From positions 1 through 41,525 of the forward strand of contig JAICIL010000004.1 of assembly GCA_025924435.1 (NCBI GenBank): 41,525 bases of DNA, in the 5' to 3' direction. Source of the stretch: Chloroflexia bacterium (GTDB taxonomy: Bacteria > Chloroflexota > Chloroflexia > Thermomicrobiales > JALYUS01). Made by a program: the position numbers and the translations under genes. Each line of letters starts with the position of its first letter. Within the stretch, counting starts at the first letter, position 1. The notes under the pieces are model-generated. The model did no database searches, was not told where the DNA came from, and saw nothing but the letters and a program-made list of their open reading frames with translations. Shown one piece after another: positions 1 to 8,379 of this stretch.

Positions 1-108
1 AGCGGGAAGGGGTGACGCATCGCGATATCGGGGCACTCCCCCGAACGCCGTGATCGCGCGGAGGCTCACTCCCCTTCCCGCTCCAGGAGGGGGCCGGGGG
101 GTAGGGGA
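1..108. repeat. Dispersed double-hairpin repeat (family A), copy 1, cut by the window edge
   Basis: The right part of a family A element. It shows GGGAAGGGGTGAC, a variable spacer, GAGGCTCACTCCCC and a GGGGGCCGGGGGGTAGG end. The left terminus lies outside the window. It ends against the stop codon of the minus-strand gene at 110-373, so it may act as that gene's terminator. Compare the copies at 801, 8380, 12776, 25224 and 41491. Confidence 0.75.
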
Positions 109-109
109 G

Positions 110-373
110 TCAGCGCAGGAAAAGGACGCCAACGATGGCGAGCAGCACGAGAAGCAGGATGGCGGCGAGGAGGACCGCCCAGCCCATCTGCGTCAGCGGC
201 GGCGAGGACGGCGCGTTGAACCGGTGCGGCGGGCGGTTCACCTCCTTGAGCGAGCGCAGGCCGCGCGTGTTCAAGCCCCGCTTGACGCCGGGAGCGGCCG
301 GGCCGCGCTCCCGCACCACCTCATGCCGTTCAATATCGCGAATCTGCCCGCGCGGCCCCACCGGTGTTGCCAT
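110..373 (-). CDS. Small protein with C-terminal membrane anchor, unknown function
   Basis: An 87-residue protein not recognised as a named family. The N-terminal two thirds are polar and charged (begins MATPVGPRGQ). The last 25 or so residues form one hydrophobic segment rich in Leu, Ile, Val and Ala that ends in Leu-Arg, so the protein is probably tail-anchored in the membrane. The ATG at 373 is chosen because an AGGG run precedes it and it lies 8 nt after the stop of the preceding minus-strand gene. An upstream in-frame ATG at 412 would overlap that gene. The two probably form a small operon, with a family A repeat directly after the stop. Confidence 0.55.
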   Translation of the reverse strand: MATPVGPRGQIRDIERHEVVRERGPAAPGVKRGLNTRGLRSLKEVNRPPHRFNAPSSPPLTQMGWAVLLAAILLLVLLAIVGVLFLR

Positions 374-381
374 GGCGTCCC

Positions 382-603
382 TTATATCCCTTTCAGTGGC
401 CGCTGCCGCCACTGGCGCGCGGCGCGGCGCGTTTCCTGCCGTTGGGTGAAGGTCAACCGGACACTACGAAAGGTCTGCGCGGCGAGATACGTGCGCACCA
501 CCGATTCCGGTACCTGCAACGTCGTGGCGATCTCCGGCACGCTGACGCCCACCGTCGCTTTCCGTCTGGCTCGCGTCCCGGCGGCCCGCTCCTGTCGCGC
601 CAT
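382..603 (-). CDS. Small putative helix-turn-helix protein
   Basis: A 73-residue, Arg-rich basic protein. Residues around 20-42 (VSVPEIATTLQVPESVVRTY) read as a helix-turn-helix of homeodomain-like or sigma region 4 type, which suggests DNA binding. The ATG at 603 is preceded by a GAGGGGGAAG Shine-Dalgarno-like stretch. It is followed after 8 nt by the membrane-anchored small protein gene. No operator or target can be named. The high-GC context makes spurious short frames common, so the coding call rests on the HTH-like pattern, the ribosome binding site and the tight spacing. Confidence 0.5.
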   Translation of the reverse strand: MARQERAAGTRARRKATVGVSVPEIATTLQVPESVVRTYLAAQTFRSVRLTFTQRQETRRAARQWRQRPLKGI

Positions 604-615
604 CTCGCTTCCCCC

Positions 616-702
616 TCAGCGCCGTCCCCAGCGCACGGCATCCCCCGCGCCGACGATCAGCAGCAAGACCATGACAATCAATGCGAGCATCGGTGTGGAC
701 AT
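616..702 (-). CDS. Possible 28-residue single-pass membrane peptide
   Basis: A tiny frame starting MSTPMLALIVMVLLLIVG and ending with a basic tail (RWGRR). The first 18 or so residues form one hydrophobic helix, and the positive C-terminus suggests the tail stays in the cytoplasm. A GGGAG motif lies about 11 nt upstream. It stops 12 nt before the HTH gene start, so it may be the first gene of the little minus-strand operon. Only the hydrophobic pattern and context support it. Confidence 0.35.
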   Translation of the reverse strand: MSTPMLALIVMVLLLIVGAGDAVRWGRR

Positions 703-800
703 GGCGATCCGACTCCCTTCGCATATGTACGGACACTTTCCATGTTCAGTATAAGCCTTTTGTCAAGATGAAGAGAGGGGATGTGCATGCTGGGGATCAA

Positions 801-944
801 CCTCACCCCCGACCCCTCTCCGTCAAGCGGAGAGGGGTGACTCGCTTGACGTGCCGTGGCCTTTCCCGAACACCACGGTCTCCAGAAGGCTGCTCCCCCT
901 CTCCTTTGCTCCAGAGCAAAGGAGAGGGGCCGGGGGTGGGGTTA
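801..944. repeat. Family A repeat, copy 2, overlapping the stop of the giant kinase gene
   Basis: The element runs from CCTCACCCCC to GGGGTGGGGTTA. Two GC-rich hairpins (CCCCTCTCCG/CGGAGAGGGG and CTCCTTTGCT/AGCAAAGGAG) flank a spacer of about 50 nt. The TAA stop of the kinase at 942-944 lies in the terminal TTA of the repeat, so the element arrived at, or now supplies, the end of that gene. Confidence 0.75.
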
Positions 945-3900
945 ATTCTCCGCGAGGGGCAGCGAAAAGGTGAAGGTGCTGCCCGCGCCGGGGGCGCTCT
1001 CCGCCCGGATGGTTCCGCCATGCCGGGCAACGATCTCCCGGCAAATATAGAGGCCCAGCCCCATCCCACCGGCGCGCATCACCCCGGCGCGCGGCGCGCG
1101 GTAGAAGCGGTCGAAGAGGTGCGGCAATTCATCCAGCGCGATGCCGACTCCCCGATCGCGGACGCAGACGAGCGCGGCGGCATCCTCCTTCCAGACGCGC
1201 ACGTCTATCTCGCCGCCCTCCGGCGAATACGTGATCGCATTCGTGATGAGATTGAGGAGCACCTGCTCGATGCGCGCGCTGTCCCCGTCCACCACGATCC
1301 CCGGCACGGCGGCGAGCGAGAGTGTATGCGCCTCGCTGGAAACGCGCATGTTGTTGACGACTTCGCCGACCAGCGCGGAGAGGTCGAAGGGTTCGGTGTT
1401 CAGTTCCAGCCGCCCGCCCTCGATGCGCGAGACGTCGAGCATCTCGTTGACGAGGTTGGAGAGCCGCTCCGACTGCTTGCGGATGACGTCGAGCGACCGG
1501 CGGTCGCTCTCGCGCCCCTTCTGCATGCTCAACCGCCGCTCCAGCAATTCCGCGTATCCCTTGATCGCGGTCAGCGGCGTGCGCAGTTCGTGCGCGGCGA
1601 TGGAGACGAAGTCGTCCTTCATCTGCTCGACCTGCTTCATCTCGGTGATGTCCCGGAAGACGGCGACCGCGCCGGTGATCGCGCCGCTCCCGGCCCGCAC
1701 GGGCGCGCTCGAACACATCAGGAAGCGATCCTCCCCCGTATCCACCCGGCGGAGGATCAGCACCTGCTCCGCCACCGTCTCGCCGCGCACCGCGCGGCCG
1801 AGCGGCAATGCGTCGGGCGGGAGCGGCGCGCCGTCCGGGGCGCGCAACGCATATTCCGCCACCTGCGCCGCGAGATCGAGGGAGACGCCCGACGCCGCCC
1901 GCCCCGTCAACCGGTGGGAGGCGGCGTTTTCGAGAATGATGCGGCCCGCCGCGTCCGTCACCAGCACGCCGTCCGCGATGGAGGCGATCACCGTCTCCAG
2001 TTCGCTCGCGCGCTGGGCCGCGTCCCACGCCAATTCCTCGATCCGCTGGCGCGACTGCACCCGCTCCGTCACATCCGCGACGACGGTGAGGACGCCGCTG
2101 ACGCGCGCCCCCGCTTCCCGCAGCGGCACGATGCTGGCGTCGTAGTACCCCGGCCCGCGGGCGAAGCCGTTGAATTCGAACTCGCGCAGGACGAGCGGCT
2201 CTTCCCGCTCGATCACCTGCCGGACGAGCGCGGTGAGGCCCGCCGCGTCCGCGTCGGGGACGAACTCGCGCATCCCGTGGCCCATGATCCCCGCGCCGCG
2301 CCACGGCTCATCCAGCAGTTGCAGATACTGGCCGTTCGCCATCCGCACGGCGAGGTCCGCGTCCACCCCGAAGGCCGCGATGCCGACGGGCGCGCTCTCC
2401 ACCACGGTCTGCACGAAGCGGCGCCGCTCGTCAATCTCCCGCAGCAGTTGCTCGCGCTGCCGCTCGGCGGCCCGCCGCTCGGTGATGTCCTGAATGATCG
2501 CGACGAGGGCGGGCGGAGTCTCGGATTGGGAGAGCTGGAGATTCACCTCCACCGGATAGAGGGAGCCGTCTTTGCGCCGGTGGACCGTCTCGAAGACGAC
2601 CTCGCTCCGCTCACCGGAGTGCAGCGGCGCGATGAGGGCCCGATAGGTCTCCAGCGTGAATTCCGGCTTGATGTCGAGCGGCGTCAGGTGCGTTAATTCG
2701 TCCATCGTGTAGCCGAGATTGCGGCGCGCGCCCGCGTTCACCTGCGAGAAACGCAGCGAGACGACGTCGCAGACGTAGATTTCGTTCGAGGAGGCATCGA
2801 GGATGCGCCCCAGGCGCGTCGTCAGCCCCTCCGCCCGCTTGCGCTCGGTGATGTCGCTGAAGACGACGACCGCGCTCGTGATCTCGCCCGCCGCGTCGCG
2901 GATCGGCGCGCTGCTCGCCACGATGTCTCGGTCCCCATGCCGCGTGTGGCTGATGAACTCGTAGCCGGAGACGGTCTCGCCGCGCAATGCGCGCGGCAGC
3001 GGTAGATCATCGAGGGGGATCACGCGCCCATCGGGGTAGCGCAAGTCGAAATGCTCGACGACCGCCGGGAGCGTGTCGTCCGGCGAGTGGGCTTCGCCCG
3101 AGATCTGTTGCCCGGCCAGGTTCATCTGAATCAACTGGCCGTCCGCTCCATAGAGCGCGACGCCGTCCGGCATATTGGCGATGATCGCCTCCTGCTCGGC
3201 GGCGCGCTGCGCGGCCGTCTTCGCCAGCGCTTCCATCGCGCGCCGGTTCACCGTCTGCTCCGTCGTGTCCACGGTGACGACGAGGATGTCGTTAATCGAG
3301 CCATCCGCCGCAAAATGCGGCACGCCGGTGAGGTCCCAGAACGTCTCGCCTCGTCCCGGATAGTCCGGGTATGCGAACTCGCGGACGGTGACGGCCGCGC
3401 CGCCCGCCGCGACGTTGCGCAGCCCCGCCAGATATTGCTCCTCGGCGTTCTCCGGCAGCGGCGTCGTCGCGCCCGTCGGTTGCAGCAGCGCCGCGTTCCG
3501 CCCGACAAGGTCCGCGCCCGCGAATCGCTCGTCAATGAAGTGCGCGTACGCATCGTTCGCGGTGCGGATGACGCCGTCGTCCGCCCCGACGACCATCAGG
3601 CCGACGGGGACGGAATCGAAGATCGCCTGCGCGAACCGCTCGCGCCGCTCGACTTCCCGCAGCAGCCGCTCGCGCTCCTCGATCCCCCGCCGCTCCTCGG
3701 TGACATCGCGCATCGTCAGCGCCACGCCGGTGATCGCGCCCGCCTCGTCGCGCACGGGGGCGGTGCTGACGCTCATCCAGCGCTCCTCCCCCTGCGCATC
3801 GCGGAAGCGCCGCAGTTGGTCGGCCCGCGTCGCGCCGTGCAGCGCGGCGATGGCGGCGCGCTGCTCGTGGGCGATGGGGACGCCGTCCTGATCGCGCACC

Positions 3901-6086
3901 GCGAACCGTTCGCGGAAGGTATCGAGCGACGGCAGCGACTCGCCATCGAGGCCGAGGATCCGCCCGACGGCCGCATTGGCCTGCACGATGTTCCCTCGCG
4001 CGTCGGTCAGGATCAACCCCTCCGCGAGCGCGCCGAAGACCGCCTCCAGTTGCCCGGCGCGCTCCGCCGCCTCCCGCGCGAGCGCGGAGACCCGCTGCTG
4101 CGCCTCGATCTCCTTCGTGACATCCGCAGCGATGTAGAGGACATGGCGCGCGGCGGGATCGTTCGTCGCGAGCGGGATCATCGTCTCGTTCCAGTATGTG
4201 ACGCCGCGCGTCGGGTGCGCGTACCGCGTCGCGGACGCCTCGAATCGCTCGCCCGTGCGGCCGGTATGCCGCAACTGGCCGACGAACCCGTTCTCCACCG
4301 TGTGCGGCAGGACGGACGTGAGCGCGCGCCCGCCGACGCCCAGGTCGTGGTACGAGGCCGGCGTCGCCTCGATGAACGCGGGGTTGGCGGCGCTGAAGAC
4401 CATCGCGTCCGTGTCCACCACGGCGAGAGAGACCGGCACGGCGTCGAAGATCGCCTGCGCGAACCGGCGGCGCTCCTCGAGCAGCGTCAGGAGACCTTCC
4501 CGCTCCCGCTCCTGCGCCAATCGCTCGGTGACGTCGTTGAAGACGACGACCGCGCCGATCACCGCGCCGTCCGCCGCCCGGATCGGGGAGGCGTTCTGGC
4601 TCATGGAGCGCTCGCGCCCCCGCCCGTCGCGCAGGAGAACAATTTCCTCGCGGATCGTCTCGCCGTGGAGCGCGCGGAACGAATGCGTCTCCTCGCGCCC
4701 CATCGGCGTCCCGTCCGCGCGGCGCATGTGCATCGCGCGGATGAAGGCATCCCACTGCGGCGGCGCGTTCCCCGGCTCCAGATGCAGGAGACGGTAGAAC
4801 GCCTCGTTGCGATGGAGGACGTTCCCTTCGGCGTCGTAGACCGCGATACCGTCCACCATCGCCTCGAAGGTTGCCGCCAACTGCGCCGCCTGCCCCTCCA
4901 CCTGTCGCAGGAGCGCCTCCCGCTCCCGCTCGCCCCGCACCCGCTCGGTGACGTTGGCGGCGGTGATCAGGAGGGCGGGCGTCCCGTCGCCCAGTTGCAG
5001 CGGCTGGATCGTCCCGTCATAGAACCGGTCGGGCGCGACGGCGGCGGCGTACGCAGTGTTGCGGATCGTCGTCTGCTCGTCCCGCGCGCGCGAAAGGAGA
5101 CGGGTCGCGGCATCGCGGGAGGCGGCGGGCAGCGCGTCGAGCAGCGATTGCCCGATGGTCAGCGGCTGGCTCCCCGGCGCGTGGCGGACGGAGTCATCGT
5201 ACTCGGCATTGAAGGAGAGGAGCGTGAAATCGTCCGCCCGCACCACGGCGATCCCGACGGGGACATTGGCGAGGACGTGCGCGCTGAACTGCCGCTCCCG
5301 CTCGATCCGGCGCAGCAACGATTCGCGTTCCCGCGTCTGGGCGAGCCGGTCGGTCATGTCCCGGCTCACGCTCACCGCGCCGATGATCCGGCCGCGGGCG
5401 TCGCGCATCGGGCTGGCGACCGCGCTGGCGATGCGCGGGCCGTCCGGCCCATCGGGGATCGCGACATCGTGCTGGGGGGTCTCCTCACCGGCGAGCGCGC
5501 GCTCCAGCAGCGCGTACTCGTCCGTGGCGGGTGTGCCGTCCGCGCGGCGATGGGCGACTTTCGCGAGCGCCGCCGCGCGATCCGCCGCGCCGAGCATCGC
5601 GATCGCCGCGTTGTTGACATCGGTGGGGCGGCCCGCCGCGTCCACGACCATCACCGCGTCGCTCATGCTCTCCAGGATCGCCTCGAATTTCGCCTGCGCC
5701 CGCCCCGCCGCGTCCTGCGCGCGCCGTTGCCACTCCGCCAGCCCGATGATAATCAGCATCGTCGCGACGAGGACGACCGCCCGCTCGAAACTCTCGTACC
5801 GGGAGAAGGCGAGAAAGACGGCGAGCATCGAGGCGGCCGACGCCGCCAGCGCCGGGCCGACGCCGATCAGGAGGGCAACGAGCGTGACCGACGCGATATA
5901 GAGCGTGCCGGGGTTCTCGATCGTGACGGGATCGAAGAAGCCCCAGCCGCTATTGACGAGCGCGATCACCCCCGTCGTCGCGAGCACAACGGCGAGCGCG
6001 GCGGCGAGCGCGGCCGCAAAGCGCACGGCGGGTGGCCATGCGGAAACCGCCCGCCCGAGCCGCGAGCGCGTGCGTGATGCAATCAT
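942..6086 (-). CDS. Giant membrane histidine kinase with about ten PAS domains
   Basis: This 1714-residue sensor kinase has four hydrophobic segments in the first 120 or so residues. About ten PAS/PAC units follow at a steady period near 135 residues, centred near 140, 275, 410, 545, 685, 827, 974, 1102, 1233 and 1370. The HisKA phosphoacceptor site is AAHELRTPLTAIKGY (His near 1499). The HATPase domain shows NLITNAITYSP, DRGVGIA and MGLGLYICREIV. The PAS units mostly alternate between an MxDGI/V type and a VPVGI type, which points to duplication of a two-PAS module. The ligand is unknown; PAS domains may bind heme, flavin or small molecules. The start at 6086 follows an AAAGG-type site. It is divergent from the lone receiver at 6375, a plausible partner. 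The kinase call is firm; the signal is not known. Confidence 0.93.
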   Translation of the reverse strand: MIASRTRSRLGRAVSAWPPAVRFAAALAAALAVVLATTGVIALVNSGWGFFDPVTIENPGTLYIASVTLVALLIGVGPALAASAASMLAVFLAFSRYESFERAVVLVATMLIIIGLAEWQRRAQDAAGRAQAKFEAILESMSDAVMVVDAAGRPTDVNNAAIAMLGAADRAAALAKVAHRRADGTPATDEYALLERALAGEETPQHDVAIPDGPDGPRIASAVASPMRDARGRIIGAVSVSRDMTDRLAQTRERESLLRRIERERQFSAHVLANVPVGIAVVRADDFTLLSFNAEYDDSVRHAPGSQPLTIGQSLLDALPAASRDAATRLLSRARDEQTTIRNTAYAAAVAPDRFYDGTIQPLQLGDGTPALLITAANVTERVRGEREREALLRQVEGQAAQLAATFEAMVDGIAVYDAEGNVLHRNEAFYRLLHLEPGNAPPQWDAFIRAMHMRRADGTPMGREETHSFRALHGETIREEIVLLRDGRGRERSMSQNASPIRAADGAVIGAVVVFNDVTERLAQEREREGLLTLLEERRRFAQAIFDAVPVSLAVVDTDAMVFSAANPAFIEATPASYHDLGVGGRALTSVLPHTVENGFVGQLRHTGRTGERFEASATRYAHPTRGVTYWNETMIPLATNDPAARHVLYIAADVTKEIEAQQRVSALAREAAERAGQLEAVFGALAEGLILTDARGNIVQANAAVGRILGLDGESLPSLDTFRERFAVRDQDGVPIAHEQRAAIAALHGATRADQLRRFRDAQGEERWMSVSTAPVRDEAGAITGVALTMRDVTEERRGIEERERLLREVERRERFAQAIFDSVPVGLMVVGADDGVIRTANDAYAHFIDERFAGADLVGRNAALLQPTGATTPLPENAEEQYLAGLRNVAAGGAAVTVREFAYPDYPGRGETFWDLTGVPHFAADGSINDILVVTVDTTEQTVNRRAMEALAKTAAQRAAEQEAIIANMPDGVALYGADGQLIQMNLAGQQISGEAHSPDDTLPAVVEHFDLRYPDGRVIPLDDLPLPRALRGETVSGYEFISHTRHGDRDIVASSAPIRDAAGEITSAVVVFSDITERKRAEGLTTRLGRILDASSNEIYVCDVVSLRFSQVNAGARRNLGYTMDELTHLTPLDIKPEFTLETYRALIAPLHSGERSEVVFETVHRRKDGSLYPVEVNLQLSQSETPPALVAIIQDITERRAAERQREQLLREIDERRRFVQTVVESAPVGIAAFGVDADLAVRMANGQYLQLLDEPWRGAGIMGHGMREFVPDADAAGLTALVRQVIEREEPLVLREFEFNGFARGPGYYDASIVPLREAGARVSGVLTVVADVTERVQSRQRIEELAWDAAQRASELETVIASIADGVLVTDAAGRIILENAASHRLTGRAASGVSLDLAAQVAEYALRAPDGAPLPPDALPLGRAVRGETVAEQVLILRRVDTGEDRFLMCSSAPVRAGSGAITGAVAVFRDITEMKQVEQMKDDFVSIAAHELRTPLTAIKGYAELLERRLSMQKGRESDRRSLDVIRKQSERLSNLVNEMLDVSRIEGGRLELNTEPFDLSALVGEVVNNMRVSSEAHTLSLAAVPGIVVDGDSARIEQVLLNLITNAITYSPEGGEIDVRVWKEDAAALVCVRDRGVGIALDELPHLFDRFYRAPRAGVMRAGGMGLGLYICREIVARHGGTIRAESAPGAGSTFTFSLPLAEN

Positions 6087-6271
6087 TGATGCCTGCCTTT
6101 ATCGGATGCGGTGGAATCGTGCGTCATCGGCTACCGCTTGCGCATGGGAGAATCGGGCTGAGAACGGCGCAACCTTACGCGCCAATCCGGGCTACTGTCA
6201 AACGATGCGGCCTCCGGCGGCCTTCGGCAGTCGGTTCGCCCGCGCGCCGACGTATGATGAACGTACACAGT

Positions 6272-6287
6272 TGGCACGACTCTTGCC
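6272..6287 (+). promoter_or_regulatory. Sigma-54 (-24/-12) promoter upstream of the receiver gene
   Basis: TGGCACGACTCTTGCC matches the consensus TGGCACG-N4-TTGCW except at the last base. It ends 87 nt before the chosen start of the receiver gene. The surrounding bases (TTGGCA...TGCCAA) are palindromic, so a weaker -24/-12 match also reads towards the giant kinase. Confidence 0.75.
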
Positions 6288-6374
6288 AATACGTCTCGCG
6301 AGCGCTGGCGCGGCCCCCGCGCTTCCGCATCGCGGTACGCGATCTTTTGTAGCGGGTATTTGGTGATGGTGCAG

Positions 6375-6764
6375 ATGAGCAATCCGGCATGTGTGTTGAT
6401 CGTTGAGGACGACGAATTCATCGCCTCGCTGATCGCCGAGGCGTTGCGGGATGAGACGAACGCGCGGCCACTCGTCCTGCATAATGGGCGGGACGCGATC
6501 CGCTTCCTCGCCGAGCAGCCCATTGATCTCCTCATCCTCGATTATCAACTCCCCGGCGCGACCGGCATCGAGGTGTACGACGCGTTGCGCCTGAACGCGC
6601 GGACCCGGCACACGCCGGTGCTCTTCATCACCGCGAACGACAAGCGCGCGGAGTTCCAGCGCCGCGGCCTCACCTATATTCGCAAGCCCTTCAACCTGTT
6701 CGAACTGCTGGCTACCGTCGAGGATCGCCTGAGCAGGCCTCGGAACAACGCCGCATCGAGCTAA
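6375..6764 (+). CDS. Single-domain response regulator (receiver only)
   Basis: A 129-residue CheY-like receiver with no output domain. It shows the acidic pair after LIVEDDEF, the phosphoacceptor Asp56 in LLILDYQLPG, the switch Thr in VLFITAND and the conserved Lys in YIRKPF. It probably receives phosphate from a histidine kinase and acts by protein contact. The divergent giant kinase is the nearest candidate. The ATG at 6375 is chosen because GGTGAT lies 7 nt upstream; ATG 6366 is an alternative. A near-perfect sigma-54 promoter lies upstream, and rpoN is the next gene, so expression is probably sigma-54 dependent. Confidence 0.88.
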   Translation: MSNPACVLIVEDDEFIASLIAEALRDETNARPLVLHNGRDAIRFLAEQPIDLLILDYQLPGATGIEVYDALRLNARTRHTPVLFITANDKRAEFQRRGLTYIRKPFNLFELLATVEDRLSRPRNNAASS

Positions 6765-6806
6765 TCACCGGCCCCGAATACGCCCCGAACTGGACCAATC
6801 GCCATA

Positions 6807-6876
6807 GCAAAAATGGTACCACGCTAACTATAGCAAGGGAATTGTGCTGGCACGGTTTTTGCTATACCATTTTTGC
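6807..6876. repeat. 12 bp perfect inverted repeat flanking the rpoN promoter
   Basis: GCAAAAATGGTA at 6807-6818 is repeated in inverse as TACCATTTTTGC at 6865-6876, with 46 bp between. An inner pair, TATAGCAA and TTGCTATA, lies between and across the arms. The right arm starts just after the sigma-54 -12 element, near the expected transcription start. The A/T-rich arms stand out in this GC-rich DNA. It could be a regulator site or a long hairpin; no protein can be assigned. Confidence 0.6.
6848..6863 (+). promoter_or_regulatory. Sigma-54 promoter of rpoN
   Basis: TGGCACGGTTTTTGCT is a full match to TGGCACG-N4-TTGCW. It lies 70 nt before the rpoN start codon and suggests autoregulation of sigma-54 by sigma-54 holoenzyme. 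Confidence 0.85.
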
Positions 6877-6933
6877 GGTGCATTCCGTATGGCGACGAAT
6901 CTCACACCGGACGATTGAGAGGGGTAGGGGCCG

Positions 6934-8370
6934 ATGGTTGGGTTAAACCATTCGATGGACTTCACGCATGAGCAGCGTCAATGGATTTCTCCCGTTCTTA
7001 TCGAAGCGAATCAAGTCTTGCTCCTCTCGCGCGCCGAACTCCAGGCGGCGATGCGCGCGGAGATCATGAAGAACCCCGCCCTCGAACTCGATTTCGATTC
7101 CCCCACCGGCGACGAAACCCGCCAGTGCCCGATTTGCGGCGAGGCGCTCCATAACGGCTGGTGCGCGATGTGCCACAACCGCCCGCAGGAGACGCCGACG
7201 CGCGAGAGTTACGAGGAATTCGCCGATCAGTGGTACACCGCCTCACCCCGCCGCAACGACGGCGACGACGACGCCTACGATCCGTTCACCGCCGTCGCCT
7301 CCGAGGAAGACCTGCGGCGGCAATGGCTGGCCGATGCCGCGACGATGCTCCCCGAAGCGCGGATCCGCATCGCGGCCTTCCTGATCGTCCACATCAACGA
7401 GCGCGGCATCCTCGACACGACCATCGAGGAGACCGCGCTCGCCTGCGAGTGCGACGAGGAGACGGCGCTCGCCGTCCTCCGGGTCGTGCAGGGGATCGTG
7501 CCGGTCGGCGTCGCGGCGCGCGATTATCGCGAGTCCTTCCTGCTGCAACTGCGCGGATTGCGCGAGGGCGGCATGGCGATCCCGGAGACGGTCGAGCAGA
7601 TCATCGCGGAGCATCTCCCCGATCTCGCCGCCGGGCGCTTCGCGCACATCGCCGGCACGCTCGGCGTCGCGACGGAGATGATCGAGGAAGCCCGCGCCTT
7701 CATCCGCGCCCATCTCACGCCGCATCCCCTGCAGAACCCCACCACACGCGCCGGCCGGAAGACCTCCGAGACCGGCTTTCTCACACCCGATGTCCTGATC
7801 CGCGAGGACGCGGACGGGAACCTGGTCGCCGTCGTGCCGGAGAGCGGATCGAACCGGCTGCGCATCAACGAGACGTACTCCGCCATCGCCTCGGATCGGG
7901 GCATGCTCGCCGGATTATCCGAGCAGGAGCGCGAGCATATCCGCGAGAGCGTGGCGCGCGCCCGGCTCTTCCTCCACGGCGTCCGGCAGCGCGGCGCGAT
8001 GTTGCAGCAGGTCGCGCAGTACGTCGTCGAGGAGCAGGAAGATTTCCTCCGCTACGGCGTGCGCGAGCTGAAGCCGCTGACGCGCGCGGCGGTCGCCCAG
8101 GCGCTCGGCGTCCACGAGTCCACGGTCAGCCGCGCGACGGCGAACAAATACGTCCTCCTTCCGGAGCGGCGCGTCATCCCCTTCTCGGACTTCTTCACCG
8201 CCTCGCTCGGCGTGAAGGATGTCATCAAGGAACTGGTGGATCACGAGGAATACCCGCTCACGGACGACGAGATCTGCGACAAATTGAAGGAACTCGGCAT
8301 CCAGATCGCGCGGCGGACGGTCGCGAAGTACCGGGGCGAACTCGGCCTCTTGCCCTCCACCATGCGCTAG
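6934..8370 (+). CDS. rpoN: RNA polymerase sigma-54 factor, with an extra zinc-ribbon-like motif
   Basis: A 478-residue sigma-54. The N-terminal region I (about 8-52) ends in the family-like LQAAMRAEIMKNPALELD. The helix-turn-helix reads LGVHESTVSRATANKYV (near 385-415). The C-terminal RpoN box is ARRTVAKYRGELG, within the last 20 residues, and binds the -24 element. The length is normal. Unusual is a pair of CxxC motifs, C65-P-I-C68 and C77-A-M-C80, directly after region I. This looks like a small zinc ribbon and is absent from the classical domain plan. It is preceded by its own sigma-54 promoter and followed by a family A repeat and an NtrC-type activator gene. Confidence 0.95.
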   Translation: MVGLNHSMDFTHEQRQWISPVLIEANQVLLLSRAELQAAMRAEIMKNPALELDFDSPTGDETRQCPICGEALHNGWCAMCHNRPQETPTRESYEEFADQWYTASPRRNDGDDDAYDPFTAVASEEDLRRQWLADAATMLPEARIRIAAFLIVHINERGILDTTIEETALACECDEETALAVLRVVQGIVPVGVAARDYRESFLLQLRGLREGGMAIPETVEQIIAEHLPDLAAGRFAHIAGTLGVATEMIEEARAFIRAHLTPHPLQNPTTRAGRKTSETGFLTPDVLIREDADGNLVAVVPESGSNRLRINETYSAIASDRGMLAGLSEQEREHIRESVARARLFLHGVRQRGAMLQQVAQYVVEEQEDFLRYGVRELKPLTRAAVAQALGVHESTVSRATANKYVLLPERRVIPFSDFFTASLGVKDVIKELVDHEEYPLTDDEICDKLKELGIQIARRTVAKYRGELGLLPSTMR

Positions 8371-8379
8371 CGAGAAAAA

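Noticed and set aside
748..766. TTGACA (761-766) and TATACT (748-753) on the minus strand upstream of the tiny genes
   Set aside because: The boxes are only 7 bp apart, far from the 16-18 bp needed, so they cannot form one promoter. Each could belong to another promoter, but no partner box is clear.
3051..6077. A 1008-codon open frame on the plus strand opposite the giant kinase
   Set aside because: It is antisense to a clear multi-domain kinase, is extremely Arg/Asp/Pro-rich and has no domain; long antisense frames are expected in high-GC DNA.
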